Shown piece after piece: positions 54,103 to 61,149 of a stretch of 64,000 nt of DNA; position 1 is the stretch's first letter, and every line of letters begins with the position of its first letter. A model generated the notes under the pieces. That model was given only the letters and a program-made list of their open reading frames with translations, had not been told where the DNA came from and made no database searches. The position numbers were made by a program, and so were the translations under genes. Source of the stretch: Ixodes scapularis (Eukaryota > Arthropoda > Arachnida > Ixodida > Ixodidae); contig NW_024609836.1 of assembly GCF_016920785.2 (NCBI RefSeq), positions 12,740,018 through 12,804,017 on the forward strand, given 5' to 3'.

Positions 54103-54124
54103 AAGAAGTGTCGTGCACATCGCC

Positions 54125-54245
54125 GGAAGCCTCGACAAAACAAAATGTTGGAAAAAAAGGAAAGTAAACCCGCATTGTGGATCGAACCCGGGACCTTGCG
54201 TATGAGGCAGACATTTTACCAGACCAAGCGCTACAGCCGCTACAG
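54125..54245 (-). repeat. tRNA-derived SINE fragment
   Basis: On the minus strand: a head with GTAGCGCTTGGTCTGG (A-box-like), then GGTCCCGGGTTCGATCC (B-box), then GCGGGTTTAC, a T-rich stretch and AACATTTTGTTTTG. The tRNA-like part plus the tail shared with 15945-16036 define a SINE family. Element 3 inserted about 25 bp from its 5' side. Confidence 0.65.
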
Positions 54246-54271
54246 CTTCAGAAATTTCGTTTTGACAATGC

Positions 54272-54477
54272 TGTTGTGGAAGACGAAGACTCACACCGTA
54301 AAGAGTGTTGTGCAAGACGAAGAATATCACACCGTAAAGAGTGTTGTGCAAGACGAAGACTTGCAAATAAAGGAAGGAAGAAGAAGATTAGTGTGTGCCA
54401 GTGAGAGAATGGACGCCATTAAAGGCTGACGGCGAACCTGACAGAACAAAGCCTTCGAATTGCCTTCTGCCATAACA
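54272..54477 (+). repeat. 5' LTR of element 3
   Basis: 206 bp, TGTTGTGG...CATAACA. It contains an internal near-duplicate of about 37 bp built on CACACCGTAAAGAGTGTTGTG. AATAAA (in GCAAATAAAGG) near 54367 is a candidate polyadenylation signal. Confidence 0.93.
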
Positions 54478-54479
54478 AT

Positions 54480-54496
54480 TGGTGTCAGAAGTGGGA
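54480..54496 (+). other. Primer-binding site of element 3 (tRNA-Leu)
   Basis: TGGTGTCAGAAGTGGGA, two bases after the LTR; complementary to the 3' end of a tRNA-Leu including CCA. Confidence 0.85.
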
Positions 54497-54498
54497 TC

Positions 54499-55626
54499 AT
54501 GGAAACCCGAAGCACCGCCCAGGGGAATCAGCACCAGGTCTTGGAAGCCATCAACGCTTTGAAGGAGTCACTAGACACTCTCCACGAAGAACACACTCGC
54601 CATCGGGAAGAGCATCGGGAAGCCTTCGCCGAATTGCGACGAGAGGTGGCCGCTCGACTCCAAACTCATAGTGAACGTGAAGCTTCACCGCTGCTTTCGG
54701 GATCTCAAGGCGTAATGCCAGCACTGCCATCGTCTGGTGAGGCCGCCGGAACTATGCCTGATGACAGCAGCGGTTGCCGGACCTCACCCATCGACCATGT
54801 CGGGGACCACGCAGTCGTAACAGATCCCCTGTCGTCGCAGCCAAGGACTTCCTCTGAGGGAGCAAGCCAGCAGCAAGAACTACAGGGCCCAATCGCCCCA
54901 AAGATGATCGTCAAACTTGACACATACGATGGACGCAACTCCTGGGCTACCTTCCGGACGCACTTCGACCTAGTGGCAGACATAAATGGATGGACAAATA
55001 ATTCACGAGGAGCTTTCTTGGCGTCAGCACTTCGAGGGGCAGCACTGGAAGTACTGCAAAATCTACCCGCAACTATACAGAGAGACTACAACTCTCTCGT
55101 GAATGCTCTGGAGGGACGCTTCGGTGACAAGCATCTGGGGCGACTATACCACGCTACGCTCCGTACACGTGTACAACAAAAGAATGAGTCCCTGGCAGAA
55201 CTCGCGACAGACATCGAAAGACTGGCACGCCATGCCTATGAAGGTTGTGCAGCCTCAACACTTGATTTGGTTGCAGCTGGGCACTTCGTGGATGCTATTT
55301 CTGACTCGGAGGTACAACAGTTCGTGCGACTTTCGTCACCTGGTTGCATGCGCGATGCTGTTGCGCGAGCCATGGAGGTGGAAGCGGCCAGAGGAGCTGT
55401 CAGAGCTACCCGTCGGGTATCTGCCGCCGTTGAGTTCCCACCCGCCCCGCCATCTCGTCAGCCTGCTCCGCGGCATGAGTGCAAAACATCGGTGGCACCT
55501 GCGCGTCGTAGATCCCCACCCACGTGCTGGAGCTGTAGCAGACAAGGTCACCTACAGCGCTATTGTAACTGGCATGGTACCGAGACACGTCTGCAAGGAA
55601 GCGAGGACTCTATGACGGAAAACTAG
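54499..55626 (+). CDS. gag: Gag of element 3
   Basis: 375 codons from ATG 54499, directly after the primer site (METRSTAQGNQHQ), to TAG at 55624-55626. The N-terminus is a charged coiled-coil stretch (EAINALKESLDTLHEEHTRH). The centre is a retrotransposon capsid region (TYDGRNSWATFRTHFDLVAD, LEVLQNLPATIQRDYNSLVN, ALEGRFGDKHL). The C-terminus has one zinc knuckle, CWSCSRQGHLQRYC, in a basic context. It forms the cytoplasmic particle that packages the RNA. The stop overlaps the first pol codon (TAGTG), so pol must be reached by a -1 shift or reinitiation. Confidence 0.88.
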   Translation: METRSTAQGNQHQVLEAINALKESLDTLHEEHTRHREEHREAFAELRREVAARLQTHSEREASPLLSGSQGVMPALPSSGEAAGTMPDDSSGCRTSPIDHVGDHAVVTDPLSSQPRTSSEGASQQQELQGPIAPKMIVKLDTYDGRNSWATFRTHFDLVADINGWTNNSRGAFLASALRGAALEVLQNLPATIQRDYNSLVNALEGRFGDKHLGRLYHATLRTRVQQKNESLAELATDIERLARHAYEGCAASTLDLVAAGHFVDAISDSEVQQFVRLSSPGCMRDAVARAMEVEAARGAVRATRRVSAAVEFPPAPPSRQPAPRHECKTSVAPARRRSPPTCWSCSRQGHLQRYCNWHGTETRLQGSEDSMTEN

Positions 55627-58600
55627 TGTCAGCCGAGCTTACCGGCCAAAACTCGGCTGAACATAAAACTAAGAAGCCGGTAACTGCATTCCAGGTGCAT
55701 AAATTGCGAGCCGACAAAGACGGACTTTTCGTAGATGGGCAACTCGAGGGTATTGCGTGTAGTATGCTTGTGGACACTGGGGCAAACGTCACTCTAGTGA
55801 GACCTGATATATTCAACCGAATAAAGGGATCTCTAGAATCGTACAGACATCTCGCTGAATGCTCCCTCCGTACAGCTACAGGCGATATAGCACCAGTCAC
55901 GGCGTCATCACAGCTCATGTTGCGTTTTGGCAGTCAAGAATTTTCACACGTGACTTATGTCGCTGATATATTTGAAGAATGTATCCTGGGCCTCGACTTT
56001 CTGAAGGAACACGGTTGCTCGATGGATCTAAAGAATCAGACACTAAATCTGAGCGAGGAAAGCATCATCCTGTGCAGCAGACGAGCGCTCTTGAAAAATG
56101 AGGGTGGATTCCTCATCTGTTCGAAGTCAACTGTTGTTTCCCCGCAGTGTGAAACCATCGTTTGGACAACTGATGGCAATTGCTGTTCTGAAGGTATCGC
56201 AGTCGCTGAAGGAGATGAGGCTTGTGACAACATACCAGGTGTCATTGTCGGAAAAACACTTGTGAATTTCAGCAATGAGCGCGTCCCTATCCGTATTGCC
56301 AACCTAACGGATAAAGCGATAAACATCAAGAAAGGTTGTCGAATGGCGACTTGGTCCCACGCTGCGAGCCTTAGAAGCCCGAGAAGAGAAAGTACCAACG
56401 TGAAGCAAGATGGGCTGCCGATGTCTTTGCTGGAACTAGCAGACCGCTCCAAGCAGCACCTCAGCCAACCGCAACAAGAGTCCCTTTTGAATTTAATCAA
56501 CGTCTACAGAGATGTCTTCGCTTGCTCCCCATCAGAGATCGGGCGCACGAGTGCTGCTCACCACCACATAGATACTGGTGACGCTATTCCGATCAAGCAG
56601 GCACCTCGGAGAATCCCGCTCGCTAAGAGGAATGAGGTCACTGAAATGATCCAGGATATGCGAAAACAGGACATCATTGAGCCCTCATCTAGTCCATGGG
56701 TCTCACCTGTAGTATTGGTAAAGAAGAAAGATGGGAGCACGAGGTTTTGTGTGGATTATCGTAGACTGAACAACGTCACGAAAAAGGACTCCTACCCTCT
56801 TCCTAGGATCGACGACACATTTGATGCAATGGCCGGTGCCTCATGGTTTTCTACGCTTGATCTCAGGAGTGGCTATTGGCAAGTTGAGGTAAAACCCTCA
56901 GACCGTGAGAAGACAGCGTTTACCACAGGCGATGGTTTGTGGCAATTCAAGGTAATGCCCTTTGGCCTTTGCAACGCGCCAGCGACTTTCGAGCGCCTCA
57001 TGGACAAGGTTCTTCAAGGCTTGCCCCTCAATGTGTGTCTCGTATACCTTGATGACATATTGGTGCACGGAAAGACGTTTGAAGCTGCTCTTCATCATCT
57101 ATCAGACGTCTTTGAGCGCCTAAGACAAGCGAACCTAAAATTGAATCCCAAAAAATGCTCGCTATTCCAGAAAAGAGTTCGATACTTAGGCCACATTGTC
57201 TCTGAGAATGGGATGGAGACAGACCCCGACAAGACGGACTGCATTCGAAACTGGCCCCAACCACACAGTCATCGTGAACTCAATAGTTTCTTAGGCCTAT
57301 GTACCTACTACCGACGTTTTGTCAAGAACTTTGCTACCGTGGCCAAACCACTCTATACGTTGACAGAACAGAACACGAAATTTCACTGGAACATGCAAGC
57401 TGAGGAGGCTTTTCTTCAACTCAAGAATACCCTTACTTCACCTCCTATCCTCGGATTTCCCCATCCAAATCGTCAGTTCGTCCTGGACACGGATGCAAGT
57501 AACGTTGGTGTGGGTGCAGTCTTGTCACAGTTAGAGGATGGAACTGAACGGGTAATTGCGTACTACAGTCAGGTATTAAAGAAAGCAGAACTAAACTACT
57601 GCGTCACAAGAAAGGAACTGTTGGCCGTAGTTAAAGCTGTAGGACATTTTCACCATTATCTCTACGGCAAGCGCTTCCTCTTAAGGACCGATCACGCGTC
57701 CCTCACCTGGCTTTTGAATTTTAAGAACCCTGAAGGACAAGTTGCAAGGTGGTTGGAGCGTTTACAACAGTACCAATTTAATGTCCAACACCGAGCTGGT
57801 AGGAAACACATGAACGCCGATGCACTCTCGCGAAGGCCTTGCTCACGAAAAGATTGCTACCCGTGCCTTGATGCTGAAGAGCACTCCGACCTCAACAGCA
57901 CGAATCCACCGTCTCAGTCAACGGTCACGCGACAGGCGGTGATCACGCGTCCATCAACCGATGATGACCCCACTGACTGGAGTGACGAAACCTTGCGTAC
58001 GCTTCAAAGAAAGGACGACAATATTCGGCTTCTTATACAGTGGAAGCAAGAAGGCGAAAGGCCGGATTGGTACCGGGTTGCACCGCACAACCATGTTGTC
58101 AAAGCCTACTGGGCTCAATGGGATTCTCTACTCATACAAAACGGCCTCCTGTTTCGCTGCTGGGAAAACAACGATGGAGTTAACTTTTCCCTTCAACTTG
58201 TCCTGCCTCAAGTGCGAGTCAAAACTGTGCTGCAGGAACTCCATGACAGTCCGACGGGCGGACATTTTGGGGTACACAAAACTCTACAGAGAGTGCTTGA
58301 CAGATTCTACTGGGTTGGCGCCAGCCGTGACGTGCGCGAATGGTGCAGAGGCTGTGACCTCTGCACATCGCGCAAAGGACCTCCCTCTCGTTGCCGAGGA
58401 CAGATGAGAACATACAACGTTGGCGTGCCGTTTGAGCGAGTAGCCATTGACGTCGTAGGGCCACTACCAGAAACAAGAGAAGGAAATCGGTATCTAATAG
58501 TAATTGCAGACTACTTCACAAAGTGGCCAGAAGCTTTCCCTGTTCGTAAGTACGACGCAGCAACCATCACTCGAATCTTGCTTACAGACATCGTATCGAG

Positions 58601-59291
58601 GTACGGAGTGCCCCTAGAAATCCATTCTGATCAAGGACGCACTTTTGAGTCGCAGACCTTCAAGAATTTGTGCACAGCACTTGGCATAAAGAAAACTAGA
58701 ACAACACCATTACATCCACAGTCGAACGGTATGGTGGAGAGGCTCAACCGGACCCTTAAGCAATATCTATCTCTCTTCGTCAACGAGCACCAGGACAACT
58801 GGGACGAACTGGTTCCCCTCTTTTTACTTGCCTACCGTTCAGCTGTCCACGCAGCAACAGAGTACACACCATCGATGTTGCTCATGGGGAGAGAGCTAAG
58901 AATACCTGCGGACATTATGTTCGGTACTCCGGCGCCACCACCACGGGAGGCAACACGTGAAAATGTTCACTTAGATCACGCTCTCCATTTACGCAAGAAA
59001 TTGGAATCTGTCCATGACTTCGCACGAAGGCATTTACAACTTAGCAGCAGCCGTGCAGAGACTCGCTACAATCGAAGCGCATCCAGCCACCAACTGGAAC
59101 CTGGAGATTTGGTGTGGCTATACAGGCCAACTAGAACCAAAGGTCGTAGTCCAAAACTACAACGAAACTGGGATGGCCCCTACGAGATCATCAAGAAACT
59201 GAACGATGTTGTCTACCGGATCCGCCATGTTAACAACCATAGACCTCAGACAGTCCATTTTGATCGTCTCGCACCATACCACGCTAAGTGA
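55626..59291 (+). CDS. pol: Pol of element 3 (protease-RT-RNase H-integrase)
   Basis: 1,221 codons in the -1 frame relative to gag. The frame is open from 55569 and has no ATG start, so it is presumably expressed as a Gag-Pol fusion. Protease LVDTGANV (D50). RT has LDLRSGYWQVEVKP and MPFGLCNAPATFERLMD, with catalytic VYLDDILVHG (YLDD 474-477). RNase H has LDTDASNVGVGAVL, RKELLAV and RTDHASL. Integrase has the zinc site HFGVH...CRGCDLC, then IDVVGPLP (D), HSDQGRTF (D) and NGMVERLNRTLKQ (E). The C-terminal module contains LEPGDLVWLYRP, GPYEI and HVNNHRPQTVHFDRL, a GPY/F domain. No stop or missing catalytic residue seen. It reverse-transcribes and integrates the element. Confidence 0.92.
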   Translation: MSAELTGQNSAEHKTKKPVTAFQVHKLRADKDGLFVDGQLEGIACSMLVDTGANVTLVRPDIFNRIKGSLESYRHLAECSLRTATGDIAPVTASSQLMLRFGSQEFSHVTYVADIFEECILGLDFLKEHGCSMDLKNQTLNLSEESIILCSRRALLKNEGGFLICSKSTVVSPQCETIVWTTDGNCCSEGIAVAEGDEACDNIPGVIVGKTLVNFSNERVPIRIANLTDKAINIKKGCRMATWSHAASLRSPRRESTNVKQDGLPMSLLELADRSKQHLSQPQQESLLNLINVYRDVFACSPSEIGRTSAAHHHIDTGDAIPIKQAPRRIPLAKRNEVTEMIQDMRKQDIIEPSSSPWVSPVVLVKKKDGSTRFCVDYRRLNNVTKKDSYPLPRIDDTFDAMAGASWFSTLDLRSGYWQVEVKPSDREKTAFTTGDGLWQFKVMPFGLCNAPATFERLMDKVLQGLPLNVCLVYLDDILVHGKTFEAALHHLSDVFERLRQANLKLNPKKCSLFQKRVRYLGHIVSENGMETDPDKTDCIRNWPQPHSHRELNSFLGLCTYYRRFVKNFATVAKPLYTLTEQNTKFHWNMQAEEAFLQLKNTLTSPPILGFPHPNRQFVLDTDASNVGVGAVLSQLEDGTERVIAYYSQVLKKAELNYCVTRKELLAVVKAVGHFHHYLYGKRFLLRTDHASLTWLLNFKNPEGQVARWLERLQQYQFNVQHRAGRKHMNADALSRRPCSRKDCYPCLDAEEHSDLNSTNPPSQSTVTRQAVITRPSTDDDPTDWSDETLRTLQRKDDNIRLLIQWKQEGERPDWYRVAPHNHVVKAYWAQWDSLLIQNGLLFRCWENNDGVNFSLQLVLPQVRVKTVLQELHDSPTGGHFGVHKTLQRVLDRFYWVGASRDVREWCRGCDLCTSRKGPPSRCRGQMRTYNVGVPFERVAIDVVGPLPETREGNRYLIVIADYFTKWPEAFPVRKYDAATITRILLTDIVSRYGVPLEIHSDQGRTFESQTFKNLCTALGIKKTRTTPLHPQSNGMVERLNRTLKQYLSLFVNEHQDNWDELVPLFLLAYRSAVHAATEYTPSMLLMGRELRIPADIMFGTPAPPPREATRENVHLDHALHLRKKLESVHDFARRHLQLSSSRAETRYNRSASSHQLEPGDLVWLYRPTRTKGRSPKLQRNWDGPYEIIKKLNDVVYRIRHVNNHRPQTVHFDRLAPYHAK

Positions 59292-59339
59292 ACACTTATG
59301 CGGGCCTCGGGACGAGAGCCTCTTCAGGGAGGGGTGCAG

Positions 59340-59545
59340 TGTTGTGGAAGACGAAGACTCACACCGTAAAGAGTGTTGTGCAAGACGAAGAATATCACAC
59401 CGTAAAGAGTGTTGTGCAAGACGAAGACTTGCAAATAAAGGAAGGAAGAAGAAGATTAGTGTGTGCCAGTGAGAGAATGGACGCCATTAAAGGCTGACGG
59501 CGAACCTGACAGAACAAAGCCTTCGAATTGCCTTCTGACATAACA
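59340..59545 (+). repeat. 3' LTR of element 3
   Basis: 206 bp; one difference from the 5' LTR near its 3' end (TGACATAACA instead of TGCCATAACA). Confidence 0.93.
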
Positions 59546-59654
59546 ATGCGTTTTATACGCGACTTGAACGTGTGAGTGGAGTACCGTCGGACCGCACTTA
59601 AACGCTCTGCAAGAGTGCCGTCGGACGGTACTCTAGACACTACGTTTAGCCTAT

Positions 59655-59855
59655 CCTGTGACCATGCCGTTTTGTCTTTATTTCTTTCTTTTTTTGGACC
59701 TGCACGTGATTACTCTGAATGTTCAGGGTTTTCGCTCCCCGAACAAACAACGTGAGGTTGTGCATTTTGCCCAGGCGCTGCATTGGATTGCGATCTGCTT
59801 TTTCTTTAGGAAAACACACGAGACGATTCTGAAATCAAATTTCATACACCGCACG
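59655..59855 (+). pseudogene. LINE endonuclease N-terminal scrap
   Basis: Reads LHVITLNVQGFRSPNKQREV and VHFAQALHWIAI, then KTHETILKSNF: the first ~60 residues of an L1/Tx1-type apurinic endonuclease (TxNVxGxRsP.KQRE...D...QETH). It is cut off after that. Probably the same family as the LINE at 49-52 kb. Confidence 0.6.
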
Positions 59856-60174
59856 TCGTAAAAGGTGTGAAAAGAAACACAAAAGCACAAAAATAGGGAG
59901 CCAAAAAAAATTATTCGCTATAGAACTTTAAAAAAAAAACTGGACTCTTTTGCGCCTTCTTTCCTTCGAGCTGCCTTTTAACTGCGATGCATCCGCGGAA
60001 TCGCTGCGCGTCAGCGGAATCCACGTCACCTATTGGGTAAGAGCCTACCTCACCAGCACCGCGATCGTAAACAATAAATAGCCGGCGAATGTTTCCTAAA
60101 AGTTTTGTTAAATAATATTGAGATCCAAATGTTGTAGCATAATTAGAGATGTGACGAAAATTGCCAATTTGATA

Positions 60175-60196
60175 TGTATGTATGTATGTATTTATG
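60175..60196. repeat. Microsatellite (ATGT)n
   Basis: About five TATG units. Confidence 0.85.
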
Positions 60197-60254
60197 GGGC
60201 GCTTTCTCTTTGCAACGAATGTCTGCAAAACAGACACGCCCCCCCCCCCCCTCC

Positions 60255-61149
60255 AAAAAAAGAAAGGAAAAGAAATCTGAGTATTGTTGCTGTTGGAGTC
60301 GCCGCACTGGCGCTCCTCGTAGTTAATGGGCTGAAACAGCTCGTCAGATCTCCCGAGACTCGTGCTGTTGAGGAGTTCCTGAAGTCTCTCCTGAAGCTTG
60401 TCTGCTCGTCTTCTTTCCGTCTGGAACTGCCTCTTCAACTCCTTCACCATAGACAATCCTCTCTTGTCCTGCATCTTGCACTCCTTGATGTTGTCCTGTG
60501 CTCTTGCTGGAGCTTCTTTGCTTTCTGTCGAATTTGCACTTCTGGTTGTTTGACATCTCCAGCTGAATGGTGAGATCCTTTACGGCATTGTCCAGCTGCG
60601 ACTTGAGCTTGGTGTAGCCGTCCGAACGTTGCCTTGCTTTGCACTGCTTCAGGGGATCTTTGGACTCCTCGATGGCTTTCTGTAGCATGTACACGCGTTC
60701 CTGCGCCTCAGCCCTGAGCTGAAGCACCTCCTCCTTCACAGAGGGCAGCAGACGCTTGTACAGTGTCAGCGCCGCTTCGTTCTCTATCACCTTCGCCGCA
60801 CGCTCCTGCTCAACAAGAAGTGCTTCGGTCGACAAGTGTAGCTTTTCCTCAAACTCCTGCCACATTTTCTTCGGGGCCTACCTGCGTTTCTCCTCTTCCT
60901 CCAGCAGGTGTGCCCCAATCTCCTCTACCAACGCCTTCCTCTTCTTCGCCACCTTGTTTGCCTTGGAAGCAGCAATGGCGGTACATCGGGAAGCATCTTC
61001 TAAACCATGAATGGTGCTGTGCATTGAAGTTATCTTGACTGCCATTTGCTCGTTCACCCTAAGCAGAGCCTCCCGCTCCTTATCGAAGTAGTTGATCTGT
61101 TGGGACGAGTCTCGCAGCAGCGTCTCCAGCAATGCCTTCTCGGCGAGGG
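60255..61149 (-). pseudogene. Intronless, frameshifted copy of a GRIPAP1/GRASP1-like coding segment
   Basis: Minus strand, coiled-coil coding sequence without introns over about 890 bp. It reads LAEKALLETLLRDSSQQINY, VNEQMAVKITSMHSTIHGLE, an in-frame TAG near 60878, then MWQEFEEKLHLSTEALLVEQ and LQLRAEAQERVYMLQKAIEE. Two frameshifts follow around 60480-60550 before MVKELKRQFQTERRRADKLQ and ERLQEL. The last block (MVKELKRQ..(E)RKRADKLQERLQ) is what I recall of the C-terminal region of GRIPAP1, a Rab4 effector in endosomal recycling. Stop plus frameshifts mean no function here; lack of introns points to a cDNA origin. It directly adjoins the LINE stop codon at 61150. Similarity ends near 60255 at T- and G-rich sequence. 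Confidence 0.65.

Larger units (their letters stand above)
54272..59545 (+). mobile_element. Ty3/Gypsy LTR retrotransposon (element 3), complete and young
   Basis: 5,274 bp with 206-bp LTRs (54272-54477 and 59340-59545) differing at one position. It is flanked by ATGC on both sides (54268-54271 and 59546-59549; a 5-bp AATGC reading is also possible because the LTR ends in A). Order: 5' LTR, tRNA-Leu primer site, gag, pol in the -1 frame, purine tract (about 59324-59339), 3' LTR. Both ORFs are open. It is the best candidate in the window for an element still able to move. Lineage not fixed. Confidence 0.93.

Noticed and set aside
55612..55626. Classical -1 slippery heptamer at the gag-pol junction
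   Set aside because: CGGAAAAC does not satisfy X-XXY-YYZ in the gag frame; reported only as an unusual junction.
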